The notes beneath the pieces are model-generated. The model saw only the letters and a program-made list of their open reading frames with translations, was not told the origin of the DNA and ran no database searches. Below, one piece after another: positions 48,967-60,556 of a DNA stretch of 64,000 nucleotides. Within the stretch, counting starts at the first letter, position 1; each line of letters starts with the position of its first letter. The position numbers were made by a program, and so were the translations under genes. The stretch is from Diogma glabrata (taxonomy: Eukaryota; Arthropoda; Insecta; Diptera; Cylindrotomidae), in the NCBI GenBank assembly GCA_963693315.1, contig OY856188.1, forward strand, positions 152,545,064 through 152,609,063, in the 5' to 3' direction.

Positions 48967-50560
48967 TTAAATATTAATTTCAATGCAAAAGGAATAGCAC
49001 CTTCGATCGTGCATGATGTCAACTGATAAATTATCAAATATGTTAAAATGCTTTAGTTCATTTAAAATGAACTCAATACTCCTTCAACCCTAAGGATTCT
49101 TTGGTTATATCATTTTGAAATAAATAATCAGTATATTCATCTATTGTTCTTAGCTTCGTATTATCCGGTTTAACAGATACCTTTGTTTCATTATCTGTCA
49201 TTTTGCATATTCGACAAAAATATGTAGCTCTAAAAGATTTCGTAAATCCCAACAATGTGTTTATTCCAAGATTATCGAAGGTAGCACAAGCAATACTACC
49301 TTTATATACATTATTGTCAACATTTATGCCAGTTTCTTCTAAAATTTTAACATCATTTAATATTGGCCGCAGTATTTCATTGAAACTGATTCCTCTCTGC
49401 AAATCATTGGCATAAAATAACGCAACAAGATGTATATTAGTTAGTGACGATAGGAGCCTTGGTGGGAGATTTCGTAAAGAAAAGTATATTGCGCCAATTA
49501 TATGAATAGAAGTTTTACTACCTAGTGGATTTACAACTTCAAAATCATCATAAAATATTTGGAGAAGTATTGCGTTTTCATTTTCTTTGAGAAAGCTGCA
49601 TTGTTGAAAATTAGCTGCACGGCAATAGTTTTCTAAAATTTTACTATCGCATTTATGAGAGTTGTTCAAATAAACAGATTTAAATGATTCATTACAAAAT
49701 AGGGCTTTTAATGTTTCTAATATCGAAATATATTGAAAAGTTAACGGTACTTGTATGTCATTATATACTAAATCTGGATAACTTGCAATAATTTTTTTTT
49801 CCCAACGAAAACCGATATGCTTTTCAATTGGTTGCACATGCAATTCATCTTGTGTAAACAACTTTTTTCTTCTATATTCTGTGGAGTGTTTATCTACTGC
49901 AGAGTTAAATATTCTTATTACGTTAAACCACAAATCACAAGTGTCAGTTTTTGGAAAATTTGAGTCATTTTGTTCACAAATATTAACAAAATTATTGCTA
50001 ATGTTTTCTACAATATCTCTTACTGATTTGAGGACAATACTTATATTTTTTTGACCTAAACCTAATAAATTTAATTGGTTAGAAAATGTATGCACAACAT
50101 TTTCTATACTCGTTAATTCATGCAAATGCGTGCTTTCCTCTAAATTGTTTTTAGATCCATTATTTGAAACAATACCGCGGTTTTTATTGAGGGTTGCTAT
50201 TTGCACTTCTGGTTGTACGGTATCGTTTGATATTGGCAATAAACTGGAATGAACAGAAGTATAGGTTCTTTTACAATTTAATGAATGCCGCCGAAGACCA
50301 CTATAAGTTGAAAAACTTTTTGTACAATTATATTCAGAGATACATTTAATTTAAGGGTTTTTGCCATCATAAAGATGGTGAACTAATCGCATATGAGATA
50401 TACAGTTATATATTTCACTAAATGTAGTGTTGCAAACATAACATTTGAAATAACTCATTTTTTATAATTCATAAAACTTAAAAATAAAATTTTAAAATTA
50501 TTAGAAACTTATAAATACAGAAAAAATATAATTACAAATACTTCATTATTCAAATATTCC

Positions 50561-52635
50561 TTAAATAGGTTGCGCCGATTGTTGTTTTTGTAATAATAAT
50601 TCAAATTTTGAGTTTATCTCATTAATTCTGTTAGAGGAATTTTTTGAATTTATCTGGTAGGCGTTTATTTGCAAAAATTTCCAAAAATTATTTAAACGAC
50701 TATCATACTCCATATTAAATATATAATGGCATTTAAAAACAATGTCAATACATTTCACAACGTCGAACTCAGATGGAACATGTATGATATTATTATCAAT
50801 ATAAATAAAAAACTGTGAAATGGATTTTCTACTATGACCGACTGCTAAAATATGGGGTTGGATTCCTGATTTTATTTCCAGATACTCTTCTTTATCAAAT
50901 CCAATCTAAACCAAAAAAGGAAAAATTATTAAAAAAATTAAATTATTGTAAGAATTTAAGTTAAACCTCTTTAAAATCAATTAGTGCTCTAACTGCACTC
51001 TCAAATGTGGCCTTTCCTTTCTTGCCTCCTGAAACGGATGGCAGCAGTCTTAGTAGTTTAAAAAAGTTATCTATCGATTGAGCCCATTCTGAAATTAGTT
51101 ATAAAAATCTTTATTAAGTAAATAAAAATAATTTGAAAGTGTTACTATACTAACCATCAGTCAATTTATACTTAATTCCACAAGATATGAGGACTTCATC
51201 TAAAAGTACCACATATTTTGGCCACAAAGAAAATAATGGCTCTACTGATTTGGGTTCCAAAATGGCGAAGTCATATGATATCTATAAATACAAAAACATA
51301 TTAAATAGCTAGAGGTTTTCAAAGCTGCATTAAATTTAAATAAATAGTACTAACAAGATCTACTGAATTGATAAAATAAGGAAAACATTGTCTCCTTATT
51401 ATTTAGAATTAAATTTCTACGATAAGTGAATGTTGATTTCAGTTTAGTAATTATTTCTTGCTTTTGTGTTTTACAGCATTTAGCATTTTTTAAAAATTCC
51501 AAATCTTCTAAAATTTGTAATTGGTTCACGTTATCTTCATTTATATCATGTGTAGGCGATTTCGTTTTTCGTACTTGTATTGAACTAAGGTTTAGTTTTT
51601 TCCTTTTAGCGTTGTTATTTTTATTTTTGTGACCAAGTACCCTGGATTGCGGTTGAGGTACTATAAAAAAAATCCTGAAATAAAATAAAGTTAATAGATT
51701 TTGTTTTTAAAAGAATAATAATTTTATGCTATTTTCTCTTACAATTCCTCCAATAGTGCTATTATTTGTTTTATAGCTTGGAAATAATTGAATAGCTGCT
51801 GTTGATACTGCGATCTTGGATTCCTTAGTGATTTCGTTTTTGAATTTTTGTTCGGTAAATTTAGCAATAAGCGCTATCATAGTTCGTCTCGAGCAATCAC
51901 TTAATGTATTTTTCTGGTCGTACTCTTCCAAAATATGACGACCATCTTGTTCAATAATGAATTGTTTTAAGGTCTATATAAAAAAAGAAATATTTGGGTC
52001 ACCTCTTTTGTTATTATGTAGTTTTGTCCTAAAGTGGCGTTACACACATGAACTGGTGCTGCGTTAGCCTGTTCGTAGGATTCTAATTGATATACGTTAA
52101 AATAAGAATATTATGATTATATATAATTTAAGCTAATGTAAATCAATTAAAATATTTTTGGGTGCATGATAAACCAAGATCCCACATAAATATTAATAAA
52201 GAAATGTATTACCAGCGGAAGATATTTTAATGACAAAATGATTGCACCATGCAAATTGGTTAACCATATCTGCCAAATATTCTCGCTTGATTTCTACGTT
52301 ATCGTTGTCAAAAAACATGCAAGTCTCAAAGTCGGCGGTTGAAATCATAAAGTCACTTAACACTAAAATTGACAATTATAAAAATATAAGCACCAAGCAT
52401 TTTTAATTATTAATATATTAATTTTGAATTATACCAGCTATCATAATATGCTCATATGAAAATGTTTGTTCATTGAGAACGCTTTGCAATTTAATGTATT
52501 TAGCTTCATTTTTAAATTGAAATTTTATAAATTTTGAGCACATTTTAAAAAAAGTCCAAGCGGCACGTATATCCGCTAGAAATAGGTCGATTTCGAGATC
52601 AGACAGTTTTGTGTACCAGTAGAATCTGATGTATC
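50561..52635 (-). CDS. Seven-exon companion gene of the transposase
   Basis: Good splice sites chain seven exons on the minus strand: about 52435-52630, 52213-52362, 51743-51973, 51355-51660, 51155-51281, 50967-51088 and 50561-50905. Introns between the last four are about 60-75 bp. The parts read, for example, YTKLSDLEIDLFLADIRAAW, FIIEQDGRHILEEYDQKN, a basic linker (NKNNNAKRKK), YRRNLILNNKETMFSLF, EPKSVEPLFSLWPKY and a C-terminus QPHILAVGHSRKSISQFFIY. I recall similar multi-part proteins in insects and fish next to C2H2 transposase genes, but know no function. All these exons read open. The first exon and start are uncertain. The gene ends 100 bp before the transposase start. Confidence 0.55.
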
Positions 52636-52900
52636 AGATTAGTTTAAACAAAACAAACTAATTTCAAACAGATATCAAACAAATTTTAAAAAGAAAATTA
52701 GCTACCTACAAGCAATATTATATCTATCCAATTTTGCAACAAACAAATAACAAATCTACCACAAAACATGTGTGTGACAATTTATGACACAAACCTACTT
52801 TATATCATATGTCGTGCAATTGCTGCAAAATATCAAAATAGTTTATTTCTAAGAAAAAAAAATTAATTTCTTCTATTCAAATCTTTTATTTTTTGACTGT
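52636..52900. other. AT-rich spacer upstream of the companion gene
   Basis: May hold a missing first exon or promoter of the companion gene. Nothing definite is visible. Confidence 0.35.
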
Positions 52901-53935
52901 TATAAGGTTGATATTGACTGTTATAAGGTTTTTGGAAATTGTAGTTGGGGATTGTTGCAAACTTTTTTGTTGAAGCCAACAAGTCAAAAACCTCTAATTG
53001 CAGAGGTTTATATTTATAAGAAACGGATTAAAATGTTTCCACAAATTCTAAATTTATGAAAATTTTAAAAATATTAGTATCCAAACGGCCGTTATAACGG
53101 ATTAAAAAAACCACTTTTTTTTCTAGTATAAAGCCTATAGTTCCTTAACCATGTGTCAAATTTTTCTGATTTACGAACTTGTCCAAGGTATTAATAAAAC
53201 ACACATTTTTAAGAAAGGATTTTTGATCTGGCTCTACAAATGCAACCGTGAGAGAGCCGGTTGATTTAAACGCATTTTGTGTTTTACAAGCTTTTTTGTT
53301 GGAGCCGCTCACTCAGAAGCCTCCAACTGCAGAGGTCTTTTTTTTGAAAGAAACTGATTAAAAAGGTTTCAAAGATTCTAAATTTATGAAGTTTTTAAAA
53401 ATATTATAATCCAAACGGCCGTTATAACGGATCTAAAAAACAGAGTTTTTTTCTAGTATAAAGCTTCTAGTTTCTTAACCATGTGTTGAATGGGGCTGAT
53501 TTACGAACTTGTCCAAGATATTAATAAAACGCACATTTTTAGAAAAGGTTTTTTGATCTGGCCTTATAAATGCGACCGTGAGGGTGCCGGTTGTTTAAAA
53601 AAAAAATTTTTTTTTGCAAACTTTTTTGTTGGAGCCGCTCACTCAGGAACCTCTAACTGCAGAGGTCTATTTTTAAAACAAATTGATAAAAAAGATTTCA
53701 AAAATTCTAAATTTGTTAAATTTTTTGAAATATTAGTAACCAAACGGCCGTTATAACGGTTTTAAAAAATCAATTTTTTTCAGAAAAAAACCTCTAGTTT
53801 CTTAACCACGTGTCGGATTTTGCTGATTCACGAACTTGTCCAAGATATTAATAGAACACACAAGTACAGAAAATTTTTTTGATCTACCTCAACAAATGCG
53901 ACCGTGAGAGTGCCGGTCGTTTTCGTTATATCTCA
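52901..53935 (+). repeat. 325-bp tandem repeat, about three copies
   Basis: CCAAACGGCCGTTATAACGG recurs near 53091, 53411 and 53740. Each unit also has GCAGAGGT, TTACGAACTTGTCCAAG and GCGACCGTGAGAG(T/C)GCCGG words. A short inverted piece lies at 55036-55108. The ORF 53490-53756 is a by-product. Confidence 0.85.
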
Positions 53936-54193
53936 TATCGTTTATATATCGTCGCTTTAATAATGAAACAACGTATGCTATTTATACGTTGTTTTTATAT
54001 AATAGGTGCGCTGCATTCCCATAAGGGTATCTTTGAATTGGCGTTATTACATTTTCGAATTATTTTATGACTGGGGGTAAGAATTAATAAATTATAAATT
54101 AACGTCCATGCAAATGCATGCGCACATCAAACTTTAAACTCAAATATCTCGAAACTATACTTTTGCGTATACGTCATTTCATTATTAAGGCGA

Positions 54194-55404
<1,211 letters not shown>

Positions 55405-55900
55405 TAGGGTTCCGTTTTTTATACGGAACACTATTGGTGAGAGTAAAACGAGTTTTTCACATTATATCGATTATCTCGTAAACTATAAATGCTATGGACT
55501 TGAAATTTGGCATGCGTATAAAACTAATCTGTCCACATGAAATGACGGATACAAATAAAACTAAAGTGGTTTTCGTTTGGTTTACAGGGGTACGATGTGA
55601 GACCTTTGAGAAAATATATTTTTTTATAGATTCAAGTAGGGTATCATATGAAAGGGCTTCATTTCAGTATTCCTTAAAAATTTATTTTGGAATTTTACAC
55701 TTCACCATTTTTTGTATAATTTTGAATAATGAGGTTTTTTTCGTGTTTTCTTACCTCAATTAGCTCCGAACCTAACTGATCGAAAATTTTCAAATGTATT
55801 TGGAATGATAGAAAAATTAGTACGTTTTTAATAAAAAATATAAAAAAGTGTCATATTCTCATACTTAGATTTATTAAGGGGGTAGAAATGACGAGGGGTA
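55405..55900 (+). repeat. GGTTCCG-hairpin dispersed repeat, copy 3, and flank
   Basis: AGGGTTCCGTTTTTTATACG at 55405 opens the repeat. The following 500 bases mirror 34700-35229. It marks entry into a second, partial arm of the giant-palindrome family running to the window's end. Confidence 0.85.
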
Positions 55901-56608
55901 AAATCACTATTTAAAATGGGGTCAAGTGGGGTGTCATTTGAAAGAGGACTTTATTTAAAAAACATAGCAATTTTTTTTAGAATTTTGCGATGCACAGTTT
56001 TTGAGTTATTTTCAAAAAAGTGCAACTTTCAGACCGTTCCCCCCCCCCCTACGTTTCGACACTGATTGACAGAAAAATTTGAAAAAATTCACAGAGTTAG
56101 GAAATTTGGTAAATTTTGTATGAAAATTATAGCGAGGTCTCAAATAATTATATTTCAGTGTATTTAGGGGACCGGTGTAAAGAGGGTAAAAAAAAAATTT
56201 TTTGACCCAAGCGAGTGGGGTGTCATTTGAAAGAACACCTAATTTAAAATTTGTTGCAATTTTTTTTAGAATTTTGCGGTGCACAGTTTTTGAGTTATGG
56301 ACAAAAAAGTACAAAATTCAGACCGTCCCCCCCCCCCCTACGTTTCGACACTGATTGACAGAAAAATTTGAAAAAATTCACAGAGCTAGGAAATTGGTAA
56401 ATTTTGTATGAAAATTATAGCGAGGTCTCAAATAATTATATTTCTGTGTGTTTAGGGGACCGGGGTAAAGAGGGTAAAAAAAAACCCAAGCGACCCAAGC
56501 GAGTGGGGTGTTATTTAAAAGAGCACCTAATTTATAAATCATTGCAATTTTGTTTAGAATTTTGTGATGTAAAGTTTTTGAGTTATTATCAAACAAGTGC
56601 AAATTATT
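55901..56608 (+). repeat. 290-bp repeat, second element, first block
   Basis: About 2.4 units; CACAGTTTTTGAGTTAT recurs near 55993 and 56284, then a mutated copy near 56570. Long C-runs near 56040 and 56328. The block is cut by LINE copy C. Confidence 0.88.
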
Positions 56609-59600
56609 GCAGGAGGGATCGATTTTGATCGATTATGATCAATGTTTGATCTACGGGTCTGACTACCCTGCGTACTCCAGTCCCTGCCATTGACATATGA
56701 GTTAGCGTGAGATATCACATACCACTGGCAATGGCAGGAGATGTCATTAGCCAAGATGATATCTTAGGGTGCTGGCGGACGAACTTTAATTAGTCAACGG
56801 CAGCACTTCCAGTCTTAGCTGGGCAGCGTTCCGTAGCGGTACCGCTCATTAGCTCTTCCGAGGAATCGAACCAACACGTAGTTATGTGTGGGCTTTGTGC
56901 CTCGGTTGAGGTGGTGGGCGGTGCGTCTGGGGTGCGCTGCATCAGCTGGATTATTGGCATTTAGTTTTGTTTTGTTTTCTGCAAATTTCTCACAATTTGT
57001 TTTTCACTTATTATTTTGTTATTATTTCTTCATCTTATCATGAAATATTGGCATATGTCATATTTTGTAGTATGATAGGATTTTTTACTTAGTTATGCAT
57101 TTTAAAATAAAACACAAAAAAATAAAAATAAACATTTTGATATATATATGGCAGTACAACCGAAAAAAAATAAGTCTGCAAGTGGTAAAGCAAATTTGCG
57201 CAATCCACCCGCCCATAAAGCGGCATGTCCACGGAATTTGCAGGGACAAAACATATATGAATCAATAAAAAATTTTAAAATACATGTTCAAAACATCTGC
57301 GGATTGAACGCTAACCATGACCACGTGCAACATCATCTTGAGCACGACAAACCGAACATTCTATTCCTTACAGAAACACAAGTTTCTGAAAATTTTCTCT
57401 TTATAGAATCGCTTAATTCCAAATATAGGCTCGAATCAGCTTTCAAACTCCATCAGGGCGTATGCGCATTCATTCATGAGAGTGTTGCGTACACGCGCTT
57501 TCCAAATTTTGAACTACAGGGTGACGGCTTCAATACAATGGTTTTAAAGATTTGTCTTCCAGAAATGACTTTTTTTACAATAGCTTTATACCGGTCCCCC
57601 AACAAACGTAACCCAAACTTTTTTAATATACTGACAAAAATTATGGACGAGATTAGAGCAAAGTCCCCTAATTGTGAAGTTATCGTTACCGGTGACTTCA
57701 ACGTCCACAACAAATCATGGTTGGAATTCTCCAAATCGACCGACGATGTTGACAATAGTGGAAAACTGGCAGAAATTTTTGCCGCGTCTCAGGGCCTATT
57801 CCAAATTGTTAAAAGCCCGACTTTCACTCCCCGTAATGGCGGTGATAATAGTTTTCTACTAGATCTCTATCTTACCACAATGCCAGATATTACGAGTGTC
57901 GATGTTGCGAAAGGTAGTATTGGAAATTCTGATCATTATTTAATCTCATCAGTTATCAAAACTGATTTACTTAAAACTACAGCTTCCAAACCCCGTAAAA
58001 TATTTCACTACTCAAAAATGGATAAGAGTGGTCTTCAAAATTTTTTCCATGGTTTCCCTTTCGACCGTCATTGTTTTTACACTGACAATGTAAATGTTTC
58101 TGCTCAAAACTTTACAGAAACCATCCAATTTGCTATCAATAAATTTGTCCCTTTCTCCATAGTAAAACCCAAACAAAACTACTTGTATTCGAAAGCTGCC
58201 AAAACGGCACTTAGAAACAAACGTAGATCATTTAATATTTGGATTCATAACAAAACTCCCACTAATCGATCCCAATATCTAAAGGCCAACAAAATATCTA
58301 ATCAGATTATCTCAAACGAAAAGTCCGAAATTGACAGAGCGAAAGCCTCAAAACTTACGTCTATGTCTGTTTCTGACAAGAGTTTCTACAGTGCCATTAA
58401 TTCTTTAAATTCTGGTACAAAATTTTCTATTCCCCCTATTATTGATGGTGATTTAATCGTCAATGATCCCGCAAGAAAAGCTAACTTGTTCGCTGAACGC
58501 TTTGCTCTGAACTCCACTGTTTTGGAAACTCCTAAGGAAATACCCCAAATCCAGTCTTCAGGAGTTAATATGAATGAACTTCACTTCAAACCCAAAATAG
58601 TCGCTAAACTTTTAAAGGGGTTAAACATCAACAAAGCATCAGGAATGGACAATATTCCACCCATTATTTTAAAAACCTTTTCCAAAGAACTTGCACCAAC
58701 TTTAACTAAAATATTCTACCAATCCTACAAATCTGGTATATTTCCCTCGTGCTGGAAGTTGGCAAATGTCCAGCCCGTCCCCAAAAAGGGACCAAAATCC
58801 GATATCTCAAATTATAGGCCAATAGCTTTACTATCGGTCCTATCCAAAGTCTATGAGCATTATATTAATACACATATTTCAAAATTTCTGGAAGAAAATC
58901 ATTTAATATCCGACAGCCAATACGGTTTTCGAAACAAAAGATCAACTACCGATCTATTAAACTATGTAGCGCATTGTTGGAACAGCATACTTGATAAAGG
59001 TGGTGAAACATACGTTATCGCTTTAGACATCTCCAAGGCATTCGATCGAGTCTGGCATGCCAACTTAATCAACAAGCTCGTTGCGTACGGTTTTCATCCC
59101 AATGTTGTGAAGCTGATTCAAAATTTTCTATCCGACCGATACATTTCGGTAACCTTAGACGGATATTCTTCTGAGTCTAAACTAATTAACGCTGGTGTAC
59201 CCCAAGGCTCAGTATTGTCCCCAACCCTATTTTTGATTTATATCAACGAATTGTTGAAAATCACCAGCAACCCAATAAATAGTTTTGCAGATGATAGTAC
59301 TCTGCACAAGTCGTTCGAGCCCCTTCCTTCAAAAGGTAAAATGCACGAACGAATTAATCCTGCCCGGAGAGACGCTGCCATAAACGTGAACAAAGACCTG
59401 AATAAAGTCGCCGACTGGGGTGACCAAAACCTTGTCAATTTCAACTCCACCAAAACACAGCTGTTGATTGTTTCCAGATTAAAGACCGAGTTCCCCAAAG
59501 ATATTTTATTTAGTATGTGTGATGAACTAATAGGTGAATGTAAAAACATTCGTTTATTGGGTGTCGCAGTTTCAAATGACCTACTCTGGAACGATCATGT

Positions 59601-60227
59601 AATGGCGATGGCAAAAAGCGCGTCTAAAAAACTCGGCCTCCTAAATAGATGCAAAAAATTTTTCACTCCATACCAATTGCTCCATGTTTATAAGTCCTAT
59701 ATTCGTCCCTGTATGGAGTACTGCTGTCAAGTTTGGGGTGCTGCCTCTGTTTCCATCTTGGCCCTCTTGGACTCTGTTCAAAAGCGAGCTATACGAATTG
59801 TAGGTGATCGAACTTTGACATCAAAACTTGATTCCCTACAACATCGTCGCACTGTTGCTGACCTCGTTGTTTTTTACAAATATCGTCATCAGCAGTGCTC
59901 AGATGAAATCAGCGGCATCATGCCTCAGACTTATTCTTACCCCCGTTCCACTCGGCAATCGGCTGCCGCAACCAGTGAAACGGTAAAGATCCCGCGCTGT
60001 CATACTGGCAGATCGCAGAGAGACTTCTTTGTCCGAACTGCGTACAAATGGAATAGTTTGCCGGAACACTTAGTCTCAGGTGGCTTCAACCCACAGATGT
60101 TTAAAAAAAGCGTTAATCTACACCTCAGAACGCCAGTTGTTGTGGGACCCAGGTCTAGACCTAGGTCTTAAAAGGTATTTATGTGTTGTTGTGACACATA
60201 TTCTAAACCCTATTACACAACACATTT

Positions 60228-60258
<31 letters not shown>
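56609..60258 (+). mobile_element. Full-length CR1/Jockey-like LINE with intact ORF, copy C
   Basis: It runs from GCAGGAGGGATCG to the tail ACACAACACATTTTATT and about 26 A. A 539-bp 5' UTR precedes the single ORF. The 5' UTR contains the palindrome-like GATCGATTTTGATCGATTAT and no ORF1. It interrupts a 290-bp unit between GTGCAAATT and TTCAGATCG; uninterrupted units elsewhere read GTACAAAATTCAGACCG. A short AAATT duplication is possible. Confidence 0.95.
57148..60171 (+). CDS. LINE endonuclease-reverse transcriptase, intact (1007 aa)
   Basis: The N-terminal APE-type endonuclease (residues ~45-265) has N49 in VQNICGLN, E76 in LTETQ, D183 in GDFN and D262-H263 in NSDH, the full catalytic set. 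The RT follows: NKASGMDNI, NVQPVPKKG, YGFRNKRST, LDISKAFD (626-633), GVPQGSVLSP, and FADD at 713-716. A C-terminal domain with YIRPCMEYCCQVWG and AYKWNSLPEHLVS is typical of CR1/Jockey-type LINEs. The protein nicks the target and primes reverse transcription of its own RNA. No stop or frameshift is present, so it may be active. There is no nucleic-acid-binding ORF1 upstream. Confidence 0.93.
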   Translation: MAVQPKKNKSASGKANLRNPPAHKAACPRNLQGQNIYESIKNFKIHVQNICGLNANHDHVQHHLEHDKPNILFLTETQVSENFLFIESLNSKYRLESAFKLHQGVCAFIHESVAYTRFPNFELQGDGFNTMVLKICLPEMTFFTIALYRSPNKRNPNFFNILTKIMDEIRAKSPNCEVIVTGDFNVHNKSWLEFSKSTDDVDNSGKLAEIFAASQGLFQIVKSPTFTPRNGGDNSFLLDLYLTTMPDITSVDVAKGSIGNSDHYLISSVIKTDLLKTTASKPRKIFHYSKMDKSGLQNFFHGFPFDRHCFYTDNVNVSAQNFTETIQFAINKFVPFSIVKPKQNYLYSKAAKTALRNKRRSFNIWIHNKTPTNRSQYLKANKISNQIISNEKSEIDRAKASKLTSMSVSDKSFYSAINSLNSGTKFSIPPIIDGDLIVNDPARKANLFAERFALNSTVLETPKEIPQIQSSGVNMNELHFKPKIVAKLLKGLNINKASGMDNIPPIILKTFSKELAPTLTKIFYQSYKSGIFPSCWKLANVQPVPKKGPKSDISNYRPIALLSVLSKVYEHYINTHISKFLEENHLISDSQYGFRNKRSTTDLLNYVAHCWNSILDKGGETYVIALDISKAFDRVWHANLINKLVAYGFHPNVVKLIQNFLSDRYISVTLDGYSSESKLINAGVPQGSVLSPTLFLIYINELLKITSNPINSFADDSTLHKSFEPLPSKGKMHERINPARRDAAINVNKDLNKVADWGDQNLVNFNSTKTQLLIVSRLKTEFPKDILFSMCDELIGECKNIRLLGVAVSNDLLWNDHVMAMAKSASKKLGLLNRCKKFFTPYQLLHVYKSYIRPCMEYCCQVWGAASVSILALLDSVQKRAIRIVGDRTLTSKLDSLQHRRTVADLVVFYKYRHQQCSDEISGIMPQTYSYPRSTRQSAAATSETVKIPRCHTGRSQRDFFVRTAYKWNSLPEHLVSGGFNPQMFKKSVNLHLRTPVVVGPRSRPRS

Positions 60259-60263
<5 letters not shown>

Positions 60264-60545
60264 GATCGTTTCGCACCCTACGTTTCGACGATGATTGACA
60301 GAAAAATTTGAAAAAATTCGCAGAGACAGGATAATTTGTAAATTTTGAATGAAAATCATAGCAAAGTCTCAAATAACTATATTTCTGTGTGTTTAGGGGA
60401 TGGGTGTAAGGAGAGTAAAAAACCACTTTTGACCCAAGCGAATGGGGTGTCATATGAAGGAGCACTTAATTTAAGAAACATTACAATTTTTTTAGAACTT
60501 AGCGGTGCACAGTTTTTGTGTTGTTGAAAAAAAATATTTTTAGTA
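60259..60545 (+). repeat. 290-bp repeat, second element, block after the LINE
   Basis: Continues the unit cut by LINE copy C (TTTCAGATCG onward) and ends at TTTTTAGTATG, where the RTE target duplication starts. It corresponds to 28200-28490 of the giant element. Confidence 0.88.
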
Positions 60546-60556
60546 TGTAGCCTCTT
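60546..60556. repeat. RTE target-site duplication, left
   Basis: TGTAGCCTCTT, identical to 63890-63900. Confidence 0.95.

Larger units (their letters stand above)
43556..50459 (-). pseudogene. C2H2 zinc-finger DDE-type transposase, interrupted twice
   Basis: Coding parts in order are 50459-48967, 46437-46075 and 43977-43556. The start MSYFKCYVCNTTF and the following CTKSFSTYSGLRRH form two C2H2 fingers (about 50459-50270). Next come FYDDFEVVNPLGSK and IYFSLRNLPPRLLSSL, FCRICK, and DIMHD near 49009-49023. The middle part has a SQNWCL motif, and the last holds MSHYPYIVSKVGP and MRYESKHRYFKKL. This order recalls a large transposase family of insects and fish related in layout to CACTA/EnSpm Tnp2 proteins; a KDZ-type assignment is an alternative. 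Damage comprises a TAA at 50351-50353, a frameshift near 49080 and two large inserts of one repeat in opposite orientation. It is a dead copy. Confidence 0.65.
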
